From Vibrio profundi (lineage in GTDB: Bacteria > Pseudomonadota > Gammaproteobacteria > Enterobacterales > Vibrionaceae): a stretch of 64,000 nt of DNA. Of the stretch, positions 18,603 through 29,633 are shown one piece after another (the stretch's first letter is position 1; the number at the start of each line of letters is the position of its first letter). The stretch is taken from assembly GCF_005281835.1 (NCBI RefSeq), contig NZ_RZIS01000006.1, positions 186,001 to 250,000 on the forward strand. The letters are read 5' to 3'. The notes below the pieces were generated by a model. It made no database searches. It saw only the letters and a list, made by a program, of their open reading frames with translations, and was not told the DNA's origin. The position numbers were made by a program, and so were the translations under genes.

Positions 18603-20945
18603 ATGCAATGTTTTTCCCGCACCTTGTTAGCCGCTTCTATTAGCACGGCGTTATACGTGTCGACAACTCAAGCTGAAACTACAAACGATAGTGTGCAGGA
18701 AATGCCCTCTATAGATCAATGTTTGATCGAACCTTCTTCAGATAATGAACTGAATGAGCCAGCATTAGTTGAGGCCGATCGATTAGAGGCTATTAACGGC
18801 GACAAAGCGAATTACTCTGGTGATGTTAAAGTCACGCAAGGCACTAAAACGATATTGGCTGATAATGTCACCCTGCATCAGCAAGAAAATATCGTCGTTG
18901 CAGAAGGTGGAGTGACATTTAATGACGGTCAAGTCAAAGCGGTCTCTGACAAAGTTACCAATAACTTAACCACCAATGAATTCACGCTGGAGAATACCAA
19001 GTATCAATTCCTTTGTGAGCCCGGCCGCGGAGATGCTAACTATATAGCGAAAACAGGCAAAGCCGTTTATGAACTTGAAGATGGCTCCATAACCTCTTGC
19101 CCTGAAGGTGATAAATCATGGAGGCTCGTAGCGTCGAGTATCACTGTCGATCAAGATGAGGAGCAAGCTACCTTCACTCACCCTCGATTTGAAATTCTTG
19201 AAGTCCCTGTATTTTACGTACCTTACCTAACGGTTCCTGTAGGTGATAAGCGTAAAACGGGTTTCCTGTACCCAACGGTTTCGTATGGTTCGAGTGATGG
19301 CTTTGAAGCTGAGATTCCTGTTTATTGGAACCTAGCACCAAATTACGACTTAAATACCACTCTCAAACACATGCAACAGCGTGGTAATCAACTCAACAGT
19401 GAATTCAGATACTTAACCGAATACGGGCAAGGCAGTATTAAGTCTGAATATTTGCACGAAGATAAAAAATACGAAGACCTCGACAGCCGTTGGGGTGGTC
19501 AACTGACATTCAATGGAATCTATCAGCAATCATGGAAGTTTGATATCGACTATTCACGAGTCAGTGATATTGATTACTTTACCGATATTGACTCGTCTAT
19601 CGGTAGCCGTGAAGACGGACAATTACTCCAATCAGGTAAAGCCTCGTTCCGTTCAGCGAATTGGGATACTTCTATCGAAGTTCGTGATTTCCAAATTTTA
19701 ACGACTGACGGCAACCAGCCCTATCAATTAATGCCTCAGGTCAAATTCAACTACTACGCACCAACAATACTCGAAGTCATTGAATTCGATATGGTTAGCC
19801 ATGTTTCCCGCTTTGAAACAGAAGCGGAAGGCAAACCATCTGCTACTCGACTTCACGTTGAGCCTGGCATTACTGTTCCTTTAAGTAACACTTGGGGTAC
19901 TTGGACTACCGAAGCTCGCTTACTCGGTACCTATTATCAACAAGATCTAACCAATACCAGCTCCGAGTTTAGTGAACTCGAAGAAACTGTTTATAGAACC
20001 ATTCCTGAGTTTAGAACTCACGCTGGTATTGTACTAGAACGTGATACCACGCTTTTAGATAACTACACTCAGACCTTAGAGCCACAAGTCCAATACTTAT
20101 ATGTGCCAGAGCAAGATCAAAGTAATATAGGCTCATATGATACTACGCTATTGCAAACTGACTACTACGGTCTGTTTCGAAGTAGAAAGTTCAGTGGCGT
20201 AGATCAAGTCGCCGCCGCAAACCAAATCAGCTATGGTGCTTCGTCTCGTTTTTTCGATGACAATTATAAAGAGCGCCTAAACATCTCTTTCGGCCAAATT
20301 TTCTTTATCGACAAAGATACTAAATCCCCCAATATCGGGGCCAGTGATAGCGAATCGCAATCGAACTATTCGTCTTGGGCAGTAGAAGCTGACTTCAACT
20401 ACGATGATTACCTTTTCTACCACGGTGGCGTTCAATACGATATCGACTCAGGCCAAATGCAGTTAGCCAACAGTACGCTGGAATACAAACTGAATAAAGG
20501 TTTTATCCAGGCGAACTACCGCTTCGTAACTAAGGAATACATTGAAGATACAGTTGGTGAAAGTATTGAGGATCTTGACTCCATTACACGTGATGGTATT
20601 TCCCAGGCAGGGCTATTAGGTGGCTATCAATTTTCACCGAAATGGGCAGCAAGTGCGCAATACTTCTATGACATGAATGAAGATATTCATATCGAATGGC
20701 AAACCAATGTTCGATACACCTCGGATTGTTGGTATTTCGGTGTGAGTTACAGCAATCAGCTACGTAACTGGACCGGAGATGGTTACAGCGACATCAACGC
20801 TGATCCTGTGTACGAAAACAACTTCAGCGTCAACTTTGGCATTGTAGGTTTTGGCACCAACTTAGGCTCAGGCTCTGATTCTGTTGATTTAGACAGCGGC
20901 GATAACTCGCTTGGTTATGGCCGCCCGTTCTTCTTAAATAACTAA
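18603..20945 (+). CDS. lptD: LPS-assembly outer-membrane protein LptD
   Basis: Inserts lipopolysaccharide into the outer leaflet together with LptE. The 780 residues comprise a signal peptide (about 1-24, cleaved after TTQA), an OstA jelly-roll (about 55-190) and a large beta-barrel. Cysteines outside the signal are C40, C138, C166 ([10 protein letters not shown], matching E. coli C173) and C709 ([11 protein letters not shown]). E. coli has two adjacent C-terminal cysteines there, but this protein has only one, so at most one long-range disulfide can form through that site. It heads the lptD-surA-pdxA-rsmA block. Confidence 0.95.
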   Translation: MQCFSRTLLAASISTALYVSTTQAETTNDSVQEMPSIDQCLIEPSSDNELNEPALVEADRLEAINGDKANYSGDVKVTQGTKTILADNVTLHQQENIVVAEGGVTFNDGQVKAVSDKVTNNLTTNEFTLENTKYQFLCEPGRGDANYIAKTGKAVYELEDGSITSCPEGDKSWRLVASSITVDQDEEQATFTHPRFEILEVPVFYVPYLTVPVGDKRKTGFLYPTVSYGSSDGFEAEIPVYWNLAPNYDLNTTLKHMQQRGNQLNSEFRYLTEYGQGSIKSEYLHEDKKYEDLDSRWGGQLTFNGIYQQSWKFDIDYSRVSDIDYFTDIDSSIGSREDGQLLQSGKASFRSANWDTSIEVRDFQILTTDGNQPYQLMPQVKFNYYAPTILEVIEFDMVSHVSRFETEAEGKPSATRLHVEPGITVPLSNTWGTWTTEARLLGTYYQQDLTNTSSEFSELEETVYRTIPEFRTHAGIVLERDTTLLDNYTQTLEPQVQYLYVPEQDQSNIGSYDTTLLQTDYYGLFRSRKFSGVDQVAAANQISYGASSRFFDDNYKERLNISFGQIFFIDKDTKSPNIGASDSESQSNYSSWAVEADFNYDDYLFYHGGVQYDIDSGQMQLANSTLEYKLNKGFIQANYRFVTKEYIEDTVGESIEDLDSITRDGISQAGLLGGYQFSPKWAASAQYFYDMNEDIHIEWQTNVRYTSDCWYFGVSYSNQLRNWTGDGYSDINADPVYENNFSVNFGIVGFGTNLGSGSDSVDLDSGDNSLGYGRPFFLNN

Positions 20946-20996
20946 TTTTTATCATTTACTGATTCACTACCATCGGTAAATCTGAAAGGACTACAA

Positions 20997-22292
20997 ATGA
21001 AATTGTGGAAAAAAACTTTAATCAGTTTAGCCGCGACTTGCAGCGTTTCAACTGTATTCGCAGCGCCTGTTGAACTTGATAAAGTGAGCGTGATCGTCAA
21101 CGAAGGCGTAATACTGCAGAGTGATATCGATACCTCATTGAAAACGCTTCGTGCTAATGCGAAAAAGAATAATCAAACCTTACCTCCTCAAGATGTATTG
21201 ATTGATCAAGTGCTTGAAAAGTTGATCGTCGATACAATTCAAACTCAAGAAGCAGAACGTATAGGTGTTCGTATTGATGACAACCGTCTAAATGAAGCTA
21301 TCGCCGAGATTGCCAAAAACAATAATCAGTCGTTGGATGAACTAACAGCATCTGTTGCAGCGGAAGGTCTAACCTATAGTGCATTTCGTGAACAAGTACG
21401 TAAAGAGCTTGCAGCCAGTGAAGCTCGCAATGCCTTGGTTCGTCAGCGCATCAATATTCTTCCTGCTGAAGTGGATAACCTAGCCGATATTCTTGCTCAA
21501 GAAACCAATGCAACAGTTCAGTATAAGATTGGCCACATCCAACTACGCTTCAATGACGAACAAACGAAAGAAGAACTAGAAGCGCAAGCAACTGAGCTAG
21601 CAGCGAAGCTAAACGATGGTGCCGATTTCAGCACAATGGCATACACCTACTCCAAAGGCCCAAAAGCTCTCCAAGGCGGTGATTGGGGCTGGATGCGTAA
21701 AGAAGAAATGCCGACCATTTTTGCAGACCAAATCAAAATGCAAAACACAGGCAGTATCATCGGTCCATTCCGCAGTGGAGTTGGTTTCCATATCCTAAAA
21801 ATTGAAGATGTGAAAGGCTTAGAGACCGTTGCAGTAACCGAGGTCAATGCTCGTCACATTCTACTAAAACCAACCGTTATCTTGAGTGATGAAGGCGCGC
21901 AGCAGCAACTAAAAGATTTCATACGCCGTATCAATGATGGTGAAACCACATTTGGTGATTTAGCTCAGCAATACAGCCAAGACCCAGGTTCCGCGGTTCA
22001 GAATGGCGAACTAGGCTACCAAACCCCAGATCTGTACGTACCGGAATTTAAGCACCAAGTTGAAACGCTGGAAAAAGGTAAAATCAGTGAGCCTTTTAAA
22101 ACGGTACACGGTTGGCATATCGTTGAAGTATTGGATCGACGCGAAGTCGACAGAACAGACTCAGCTTTGAAAAATAAAGCCTACCGCATCTTATTCAACC
22201 GTAAGTTCAATGAAGAAGCAGGCGCTTGGCTTCAAGAAATCCGAGCAAGTGCATTTGTTGAAATGGTCGGGGAAGAACAAAATGACGATTAA
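20997..22292 (+). CDS. surA: Periplasmic chaperone/prolyl isomerase SurA
   Basis: Escorts unfolded outer-membrane proteins, including LptD, to the Bam complex. The 431-residue protein has a signal peptide ending at AVFAAP (about 22), an N-terminal chaperone domain, and two parvulin domains (about 173-275 and 283-382). The parvulin signatures [12 protein letters not shown] and NARHILLKP, then [15 protein letters not shown], are visible. It starts 51 bases after lptD with AAAGGACTAC before the ATG, and its end overlaps pdxA. Confidence 0.95.
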   Translation: MKLWKKTLISLAATCSVSTVFAAPVELDKVSVIVNEGVILQSDIDTSLKTLRANAKKNNQTLPPQDVLIDQVLEKLIVDTIQTQEAERIGVRIDDNRLNEAIAEIAKNNNQSLDELTASVAAEGLTYSAFREQVRKELAASEARNALVRQRINILPAEVDNLADILAQETNATVQYKIGHIQLRFNDEQTKEELEAQATELAAKLNDGADFSTMAYTYSKGPKALQGGDWGWMRKEEMPTIFADQIKMQNTGSIIGPFRSGVGFHILKIEDVKGLETVAVTEVNARHILLKPTVILSDEGAQQQLKDFIRRINDGETTFGDLAQQYSQDPGSAVQNGELGYQTPDLYVPEFKHQVETLEKGKISEPFKTVHGWHIVEVLDRREVDRTDSALKNKAYRILFNRKFNEEAGAWLQEIRASAFVEMVGEEQNDD

Positions 22293-23271
22293 GCGTATTG
22301 TAGTCACCGCTGGTGAACCCGCAGGCATTGGCCCAGACTTGGTTCTGGCTCTTTCTCAAGAAAGCTGGCCTCATCAAATTGTTGTGTCAGCTGATAAGCG
22401 TATGCTAGCTGAGCGAGCAGAGCTGCTAGGAATCACGGTTGAGTTATTGGATTATGATGCCTCTCAACCCGCTCAAGCACAAAGCGCGGGCACCTTAGTT
22501 GTACAGGATATTCCATTAGCAGAAGCAAGTGTTGCGGGAACCCTCAACGAAGCTAACGGCCATTATGTATTAAATACGCTAGAAAGCGCAGCAATAGGCT
22601 GTATGAATGATGAATTTGATGCTATTGTCACCGGCCCTGTTCATAAGGGGGTAATTAACCGAGCTGGCGTAGCGTTTAGCGGCCATACTGAGTTTTTTGC
22701 TGAAAAATCCGACACTCCCCTAGTGGTGATGATGTTGGCAACAGAAGGTCTAAGAGTTGCCTTAGTAACAACTCATATTCCTCTCGCTTACGTCTCTAAA
22801 GCTGTTACTGAAGACCGTTTGGAACAAATCATCCAAATCCTTCACAAAGACTTAGTCGAAAAGTTCGCTATAGAGAAACCAACCATCTACGTATGTGGCC
22901 TAAACCCACATGCCGGTGAAGATGGTTGTCTAGGGCATGAAGAAATCGAAACGCTCACACCAACCCTAGAAAAAATTCGACAACAAGATGGAATGAATCT
23001 AATAGGCCCATTGCCTGCAGATACCATCTTCAACGAAAAATATTTGCAAGAAGCAGACGCTGTTTTAGGTATGTATCACGACCAAGTATTACCTGTATTG
23101 AAATACAAAGGTTTTGGTCGTTCAGTGAACATTACACTCGGCCTACCATTTATTCGTACTTCGGTTGATCATGGTACCGCTCTAGACTTGGCAGGGACAG
23201 GCCAAGCCGATACAGGGAGCTTTAGAACAGCGCTCACGCACGCCATTGAATTAGTAGAGAAAAAGCAATGA
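22282..23271 (+). CDS. pdxA: 4-hydroxythreonine-4-phosphate dehydrogenase
   Basis: Oxidises 4-phosphohydroxy-threonine in pyridoxal phosphate synthesis. 329 residues, opening with [19 protein letters not shown], with FSGHTEFFA near 137-145, [10 protein letters not shown] and the metal-ligand histidines in [10 protein letters not shown] and [12 protein letters not shown] start it at the ATG at 22282, which overlaps the surA stop by 11 bases, because the protein aligns with the family from this Met; the extra upstream codons are surA in another frame. Its stop overlaps the rsmA start by four bases. Confidence 0.95.
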   Translation: MTIKRIVVTAGEPAGIGPDLVLALSQESWPHQIVVSADKRMLAERAELLGITVELLDYDASQPAQAQSAGTLVVQDIPLAEASVAGTLNEANGHYVLNTLESAAIGCMNDEFDAIVTGPVHKGVINRAGVAFSGHTEFFAEKSDTPLVVMMLATEGLRVALVTTHIPLAYVSKAVTEDRLEQIIQILHKDLVEKFAIEKPTIYVCGLNPHAGEDGCLGHEEIETLTPTLEKIRQQDGMNLIGPLPADTIFNEKYLQEADAVLGMYHDQVLPVLKYKGFGRSVNITLGLPFIRTSVDHGTALDLAGTGQADTGSFRTALTHAIELVEKKQ

Positions 23272-24083
23272 GAAATGATGTCCACTTAGGACACAAAGCG
23301 CGTAAACGTTTTGGTCAAAACTTCCTGAACGATCCATACATTATCGATGGGATCGTATCTAGCATTAACCCTTTACCTGGCCAAAACTTGGTAGAGATTG
23401 GCCCAGGTCTTGGTGCTATTACAGAACCCGTTGGTAAGCTCGTTGATAAGTTTACTGTTATCGAGCTAGATAGAGACCTAGCAGAACGTCTGCGCAACCA
23501 CCCAGATTTAGCCGACAAGTTAACGATTCACGAAGGCGATGCGATGAAGTTTGACTTCGAGCAACTTGTGAAGCCAAACAACAAACTGCGCATCTTTGGT
23601 AACTTGCCTTACAACATCTCGACACCGTTAATGTTCCACCTATTTGAGTTCCATAAAGACATTCAAGACATGCACTTTATGTTACAAAAAGAGGTAGTTA
23701 ACCGCTTGGCAGCAGGCCCAGGTAGCAAAGCCTACGGTCGTCTAACGGTAATGGCTCAGTACTACTGTAAAGTAACACCAGTACTAGAAGTACCACCAAC
23801 TGCTTTCGTTCCGCCGCCAAAAGTGGACTCTGCAGTGGTTCGTCTTCAACCTTACGAAGTGCTTCCATACCCAGCCAAGAACTTAAAATGGTTAGATCGA
23901 GTTTGCCGTGAAGGCTTCAACCAACGTCGTAAAACGGTTCGTAACTGTTACAAGAGCTTAATCAGCAAAGAAATCTTAGAAGAACTTGGTATCAACCCAA
24001 GTATGCGTCCTGAGAATCTGACCTTAGAACAGTTCGTCGATATGGCTAACTGGTTGGAAGACAACCACAACGCAGCGAATTAA
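23268..24083 (+). CDS. rsmA: 16S rRNA dimethyladenosine methyltransferase RsmA (KsgA)
   Basis: Dimethylates the two adjacent adenines near the 3' end of 16S rRNA, a late quality step in 30S assembly. The 271-residue Rossmann methyltransferase has the S-adenosylmethionine motif [11 protein letters not shown] at about 42-52 and the catalytic NLPYNIST near 113-120. The RKRFGQNFL opening is characteristic. Translation is coupled to pdxA through an ATGA overlap. A terminator follows. Confidence 0.97.
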   Translation: MRNDVHLGHKARKRFGQNFLNDPYIIDGIVSSINPLPGQNLVEIGPGLGAITEPVGKLVDKFTVIELDRDLAERLRNHPDLADKLTIHEGDAMKFDFEQLVKPNNKLRIFGNLPYNISTPLMFHLFEFHKDIQDMHFMLQKEVVNRLAAGPGSKAYGRLTVMAQYYCKVTPVLEVPPTAFVPPPKVDSAVVRLQPYEVLPYPAKNLKWLDRVCREGFNQRRKTVRNCYKSLISKEILEELGINPSMRPENLTLEQFVDMANWLEDNHNAAN

Positions 24084-24088
24084 TAAAA

Positions 24089-24122
24089 AGGCTCCTAAAC
24101 TTCAATTAGGAGCCTCTTTTTT
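24089..24122 (+). terminator. Terminator after rsmA
   Basis: AGGCTCCTAA and TTAGGAGCCT form a perfect 10-bp stem over ACTTCAA, followed by CTTTTTT. It marks the end of the lptD-surA-pdxA-rsmA unit and separates it from apaG. Confidence 0.92.
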
Positions 24123-24216
24123 ATCTATGTCTTGTTCTAAATTGCATTTTCACATACCGTATTAAAATATTAGTCTGAGATAACAAAGGCCTAATTGGCT
24201 CAACCAAGGAGCGAAT

Positions 24217-24597
24217 ATGGATATATCAACGCCCTGTATCAAATGCCAAGTGCACACTAAATACGTCCCCGAGCAATCCGAGCCCGAACAAAACCGATAC
24301 GTATTTGCCTACATTATTACGATTAAAAACCTCAGTAAAACACCCGTTCAATTGTTAACTCGTCGCTGGTTGATCACCGACGCTAACGGAAAGCAGCTAA
24401 CCATTGAGGGTGATGGCGTCGTAGGTAAACAGCCCGTCATTGAAGCCAACGATGAATACACTTATACCAGCGGCACTGTGATTGAAACGCCAGTTGGAGT
24501 CATGCAAGGCCACTACGTGATGAATGATCATTTGGGTCAAGACTTCTTAGCACAAGTTGATCCATTCCGACTCGCTATCCCTAACATACTTAACTAA
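24217..24597 (+). CDS. apaG: ApaG domain protein
   Basis: A 126-residue single-domain protein with an immunoglobulin-like fold in solved relatives. Visible hallmarks are [28 protein letters not shown] and the VVGKQPVI...YTSGT ending. Its role is unclear; homologues bind nucleotides or metals and lie beside apaH, as here. CAAGGAGCGAAT precedes the ATG. apaH begins 12 bases after its stop. Confidence 0.95.
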   Translation: MDISTPCIKCQVHTKYVPEQSEPEQNRYVFAYIITIKNLSKTPVQLLTRRWLITDANGKQLTIEGDGVVGKQPVIEANDEYTYTSGTVIETPVGVMQGHYVMNDHLGQDFLAQVDPFRLAIPNILN

Positions 24598-24609
24598 AAG
24601 AAGAATATT

Positions 24610-25413
24610 GTGTCGACTTATATCGTAGGTGATATACAAGGCTGCTTTGATGAACTCAAGCTGCTTCTTGATAACGTGGACTTTAATCGCGAACTCGATA
24701 CCTTATGGGTGGCTGGCGATCTGGTCGCTCGCGGCCCAAAATCCCTTGAAACACTTAGGTTTATTAAAAGCTTAGGTACTCAAGCAAAAGTGGTGCTAGG
24801 TAATCACGATTTACATTTGCTGGCTGTTTCTCTAGGGCTATTTCCGATAAAGAAAAAAGATAAAACTCAGCCCATTTTAGATGCGGAAGATAAAAAAGCA
24901 CTGCTCGACTGGCTACGTCAACAACCTTTGATGCAAGAGCATGATGAGTTTGTCATGTGTCATGCGGGCATCTCACCACAGTGGGATTTGGCTACGGCTC
25001 GCCTAGCTAACTCTGAAATTCAAGCTTTACTACAGTCTGAGCAATGGCAATGGCTCATTGAAAATATGTACAGTAATGAACCTGATACATGGAGTGAGAA
25101 CTTAGAAGGGATTGAACGTTATCGCTATATTATTAATAGCTTTACCCGTATGCGCTATTGCTCCGAAGATTTCAAACTCGATATGGCCTGCAAACTGCCA
25201 CCTAGTGATGTATCTGGGAATGGTTTGCTTCCCTGGTTTAAAGTTGAGAACAGTGAACCGATTGAAAAGACCGTCATTTTTGGTCATTGGGCAGCACTTG
25301 AAGGCTATTCAGGGGAAAAAGTCATTGGCTTAGACACTGGCTGTGTGTGGGGCGGTGAGCTCACGTTACTCAGGTGGGAAGACAAGCAATTCTTTACACA
25401 AAAAGCTCTGTGA
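24610..25413 (+). CDS. apaH: Diadenosine tetraphosphatase ApaH
   Basis: Splits diadenosine tetraphosphate symmetrically into two ADP and also removes Np4A-type caps from RNA. A 267-residue metallophosphatase with GDIQGCFDELKLLL (about 7-20), AGDLVARGPKSLE and GNHDLHLL, then HAGISPQWDL and FGHWAALEG. Translation appears to begin at GTG 24610, with AAAAGAAGAAT upstream; no ATG fits the family N-terminus. Cotranscribed with apaG. Confidence 0.95.
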   Translation: MSTYIVGDIQGCFDELKLLLDNVDFNRELDTLWVAGDLVARGPKSLETLRFIKSLGTQAKVVLGNHDLHLLAVSLGLFPIKKKDKTQPILDAEDKKALLDWLRQQPLMQEHDEFVMCHAGISPQWDLATARLANSEIQALLQSEQWQWLIENMYSNEPDTWSENLEGIERYRYIINSFTRMRYCSEDFKLDMACKLPPSDVSGNGLLPWFKVENSEPIEKTVIFGHWAALEGYSGEKVIGLDTGCVWGGELTLLRWEDKQFFTQKAL

Positions 25414-25432
25414 GCCTTTAATCAGAAAATAA

Positions 25433-25455
25433 TGGCCTAATCATTGATTAGGCCA
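25433..25455. terminator. Bidirectional hairpin between apaH and folA
   Basis: TGGCCTAAT-CATTG-ATTAGGCCA is a perfect 9-bp inverted repeat between convergent genes. It has no long T run (TTATTTT on the minus side, CATTA on the plus side), so efficiency may be moderate. Confidence 0.6.
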
Positions 25456-25466
25456 CATTAAACAAA

Positions 25467-25946
25467 CTAGCGCTCTAGAACCACAAATTCCATGTCATGA
25501 GAATTCTTTTCATCCGCTTGATAATGTTCAGAAAAAGTCTGATTCCAATTCTTTCCCCAATCAGGGAATTGAGTATCACCATCGACCTCTAGCTCGATAT
25601 AAGTAAGGTATAGTTTATCCGCCTTCGGTAAGCAGCTCGCATAAATTGAGCCGCCGCCGATGATCATGACTTCTTCAACATCACCTGCTGCTTCCAGCGC
25701 TTGCTCAATGGACGTTACCGTAGCCACACCTTCAATTTGTAGTGATTCATCACGGCTGATCACAATATTCTGACGTCCAGGGAGCGGTCGGCCAATCGAG
25801 TCATAAGTTTTTCGGCCCATTACGACTGGCTTACCCATAGTGCAGCGCTTAAACCACGCAAAATCTGCAGGTAAGTGCCAAGGCATTTGATTATCTTTGC
25901 CAATAACTCGATTGTTTGCCATCGCGGCAACCATACTAATGATCAT
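25467..25946 (-). CDS. folA: Dihydrofolate reductase
   Basis: Reduces dihydrofolate to tetrahydrofolate with NADPH; the target of trimethoprim. 159 residues, the usual length for a chromosomal enzyme, with ISMVAAMANNRVIGKDNQMPWHLPAD at the start, VVMGRKTYDSIGRPLPGR near 40-57 and VMIIGGGSIYASCLP near 93-107. It is not one of the short plasmid-borne resistant types. Transcribed towards apaH. Confidence 0.97.
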   Translation of the reverse strand: MIISMVAAMANNRVIGKDNQMPWHLPADFAWFKRCTMGKPVVMGRKTYDSIGRPLPGRQNIVISRDESLQIEGVATVTSIEQALEAAGDVEEVMIIGGGSIYASCLPKADKLYLTYIELEVDGDTQFPDWGKNWNQTFSEHYQADEKNSHDMEFVVLER

Positions 25947-25995
25947 TTCTGGGTCCTATCTGTGCTTGGTAACGTTCCGTTATCCCGAATACGCT

Positions 25996-26469
25996 CTAGA
26001 CGATCGGGCGACGGCGATAGAATAGCAGTCCCGGCATGGCTAATCCAATCGCTAAGCCAGCAATAATAAACATCGCTTTCAAGAAATTTTCCATCAACGT
26101 TGCTAACAATTCTGGCGTATAACCAAGATTATTAATTTCCACCATTGCGATCATTGCTTTGAACGCGAATACCCCAGGCACCATAGGAATCAAAGCAGCA
26201 ACGGTAAACACTTTAGGGTGAGCAAGTAATCGGTGCGACCAATGAACACCGATCATTCCGACAACCGTCGCAGCGAAAAATGTCGCCCATTCGATTGGTA
26301 TGCCAAATTCCATCATCAAGTATCGGCTTCCGTGGCCAAGTGCCCCACCCAATGCGCAATAGATAAGTGCTCGTTGTGGAACGTTAAATACTAGAGCAAA
26401 CCCCACCGCAGGGATCGCAGCAAAAAACATATCATTAGCTAGGCCTGTGAATAGTGCAGTTAGATCCAT
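25996..26469 (-). CDS. YjjB/ThrE-type exporter subunit
   Basis: The small half of a split threonine/serine-exporter-family transporter; in E. coli YjjP and YjjB together export succinate. 157 residues with about four membrane segments and the family YLMMEFGIPIEWATFFAATVVGMIGVHWS region. I start it at the ATG at 26469, whose first base is the last base of the yjjP stop (TAATG), rather than 18 bases upstream. The tight overlap with the large subunit shows the pair is made together. Confidence 0.85.
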   Translation of the reverse strand: MDLTALFTGLANDMFFAAIPAVGFALVFNVPQRALIYCALGGALGHGSRYLMMEFGIPIEWATFFAATVVGMIGVHWSHRLLAHPKVFTVAALIPMVPGVFAFKAMIAMVEINNLGYTPELLATLMENFLKAMFIIAGLAIGLAMPGLLFYRRRPIV

Positions 26470-27236
26470 TATCTTATCCACCCCCATACACCAGTGATAC
26501 TCATTGCCCCCACAATGCCCAGGCTGGTCGCAAGAGTAAGTAAACTCGCCATTGTAAATCGCGCTATTCCCATATTGATATGGCCTTTCAGCATATCGGC
26601 AACCGAGTTAATTAAAGGGAAACCGGGTACGAGCATGAGTACAGAAGACGCCATCGCGATGGTTGGTTGATTCCCAATACCATGCATCACAGCTTGAGCA
26701 GATACATAGGTCGTAACAAAAGCGGTTACGGCAAAATTTAAGAGTGGATTGAAGTGACGATGGCCGATTTCTTGGCGAACGATCATTCCAAGGGAGGACG
26801 CAAGAAAAGTCATAGCAAATACATGCCAATCACCTCCGGCCAAGCGACTAAAAGAAGCACACGATAGCCCGATCATAAAAACAACTAACCAGCGATTGTA
26901 TCGCTCAGGGCTTATCGAATTCAGCTTACGCTGAGCAAGCGTAGCGTCTAGAATGCCTTTCTCCATCATGATACAAATGCGTTGAATCTGAGTAATAGCA
27001 CGCATGTTAATACCACGATCAACACAACTTCGTGTGGTGGTGATGCAATGATCTCCGATACGAGTAGTAACCACTAAAGAGTTAGCCGAGAGCGCCACCT
27101 CCACTTCATCGACACCACTTGCGATACCTATTCTTCGCATAATATCACCGACCAAAGTACTTTCCGCTCCATGAGCCAACAGCGTTTGCCCGGACTGAGC
27201 TACAAGGCGAGAAATCGCCCTTTGTTTCGAAGTCAT
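26469..27236 (-). CDS. YjjP/ThrE-type exporter subunit
   Basis: The large half of the same split exporter (DUF1212/ThrE family). 255 residues, with a cytoplasmic N-terminal part containing LLAHGAESTLVGDIMRRIG and then about five membrane segments, including LMLVPGFPLINSVADMLKGH near 205-224. The start was set at ATG 27236, because GGAAGGAATC lies directly before it and the next ATG upstream has no such site. The transported substrate in this organism is not known. Confidence 0.85.
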   Translation of the reverse strand: MTSKQRAISRLVAQSGQTLLAHGAESTLVGDIMRRIGIASGVDEVEVALSANSLVVTTRIGDHCITTTRSCVDRGINMRAITQIQRICIMMEKGILDATLAQRKLNSISPERYNRWLVVFMIGLSCASFSRLAGGDWHVFAMTFLASSLGMIVRQEIGHRHFNPLLNFAVTAFVTTYVSAQAVMHGIGNQPTIAMASSVLMLVPGFPLINSVADMLKGHINMGIARFTMASLLTLATSLGIVGAMSITGVWGWIR

Positions 27237-27313
27237 GATTCCTTCCATGTGATTAAAGTTCCTAGACAGAAGTTTGCATGACTTTCACTGACCCTGACAT
27301 GATTTAGATACAA

Positions 27314-27341
27314 AAAAACCGCAATTTTCATTGCGGTTTTT
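27314..27341 (-). terminator. Terminator of obgE
   Basis: AAAAACCGCAAT and ATTGCGGTTTTT form a perfect 12-bp stem over a four-base loop, 18 bases after the obgE stop on the minus strand. Confidence 0.9.
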
Positions 27342-27358
27342 ATTAAGCATAGAGCTAA

Positions 27359-28528
<1,170 letters not shown>

Positions 28529-28639
28529 TCACTCCGCATGTTTGCGTTGCAATACCATCCTCAGGGGATGATATAAATTCTAGCAGATCCGAGTTTAGAT
28601 CGATCACCTAAGATCTAGGGCCTTTCTGCAATCAGGAAC

Positions 28640-28687
28640 AAAAAAGAAGCGACTCTCTGTACACGTTAAAAGAGTAACTGCTTTTTT
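28640..28687. terminator. Second terminator-like hairpin in the rpmA-obgE gap
   Basis: AAAAAAG and GC-ACTCT arms pair imperfectly with AAGAGT and GC-TTTTTT, an A/T-bracketed hairpin about 90 bases after the rpmA stop. It is a weaker backup to 28705-28731. Confidence 0.5.
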
Positions 28688-28704
28688 GATCCCGCTATAA
28701 ATAA

Positions 28705-28731
28705 AAAACCCCGCCGAATCGGCAGGGCTTT
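28705..28731 (-). terminator. Terminator after rpmA
   Basis: On the minus strand, GCCCTGCCG-ATT-CGGCGGGG is a GC-rich stem with one mismatch, followed by TTTTTT. Confidence 0.88.
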
Positions 28732-28776
28732 TGAATTCAGCTTAAAGCTAATTAAAGCTATTCAGCTAACATCTAA

Positions 28777-29034
28777 TTACTCAGAATCGATGCTAACGAA
28801 TTTACGGTTTTTAGGACCTTTAACTTCAAACTTCACTTTACCTTCAGTAAGAGCGAAAAGAGTGTGGTCTTTACCGATACCAACGTTAGTGCCAGCGTGG
28901 AACTTAGTACCACGTTGACGAACGATGATGTTACCTGCAAGAACAGATTCACCACCGAAACGCTTAACACCAAGACGTTTGCTTTCTGAATCGCGGCCGT
29001 TACGAGTAGAACCGCCAGCTTTTTTGTGTGCCAT
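28777..29034 (-). CDS. rpmA: 50S ribosomal protein L27
   Basis: An 85-residue ribosomal protein near the peptidyl-transferase centre. The start [20 protein letters not shown] and the [20 protein letters not shown] block are invariant for L27. No N-terminal cleavage extension of the Firmicute kind is present. It follows rplU by 19 bases. Confidence 0.99.
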   Translation of the reverse strand: MAHKKAGGSTRNGRDSESKRLGVKRFGGESVLAGNIIVRQRGTKFHAGTNVGIGKDHTLFALTEGKVKFEVKGPKNRKFVSIDSE

Positions 29035-29053
29035 TGTTAAACTCTCCTATAAC

Positions 29054-29365
29054 TTAAGCGTTGATGCCAGTGATTTTCACTTCAGTGAACCACTGACGGT
29101 GGCCAGCTTGCTTACGAGAGTGCTTACGACGACGGAACTTAACGATTTTTACTTTATCGCCACGACCGTGTTGTACTACTTCCGCAGTAATCTTACCACC
29201 TTCAACAAGAGGTGCACCAACAGTGATTTCTTCACCGTTAGCAACTAGAAGAACTTTATCAAATTCAACAGTTGCACCAGTTTCAACGTCTAATTTCTCT
29301 AAACGAAGAGTTTGACCTTCGCTTACACGGTGTTGTTTGCCACCAGATTGGAAAACAGCGTACAT
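29054..29365 (-). CDS. rplU: 50S ribosomal protein L21
   Basis: A 103-residue early-assembly protein of the large subunit, with the [14 protein letters not shown] opening and the [22 protein letters not shown]-binding stretch. First gene of the rplU-rpmA operon. A bracketed hairpin in its leader (29384-29424) could serve as an autoregulatory site. Confidence 0.99.
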   Translation of the reverse strand: MYAVFQSGGKQHRVSEGQTLRLEKLDVETGATVEFDKVLLVANGEEITVGAPLVEGGKITAEVVQHGRGDKVKIVKFRRRKHSRKQAGHRQWFTEVKITGINA

Positions 29366-29383
29366 ATTTTACTCCGCTTTTTC

Positions 29384-29424
29384 CGCACAGCCTATGGTTG
29401 TTATTTGTACAACTCGGGTGTGCG
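29384..29424 (-). promoter_or_regulatory. Two-tier hairpin in the rplU leader
   Basis: On the transcript, CGCACA and TGTGCG form an outer stem, and GTTGT and ACAAC an inner stem around ACAAATA, leaving two small internal loops. It ends about 20 bases before the rplU start codon, a place typical for ribosomal-protein autoregulation. Confidence 0.5.
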
Positions 29425-29633
29425 CTAAACTAATCAATAGGGCGCAGATTCTACGGGAATCATGCGGCTATGACAAGCCATATTTTTAAAAAATTGGCGA
29501 AAAGCTAATCGCCGAAGAAAAGTGCGGCAATCATGCCCTTAAGTGATGTATTAATCAACGTTTTTTAGTGTATCATTCGTCAATTAAATATAACGAATAA
29601 GCCTTACAGGTTCTAACCTCAGCCGGATGAATA

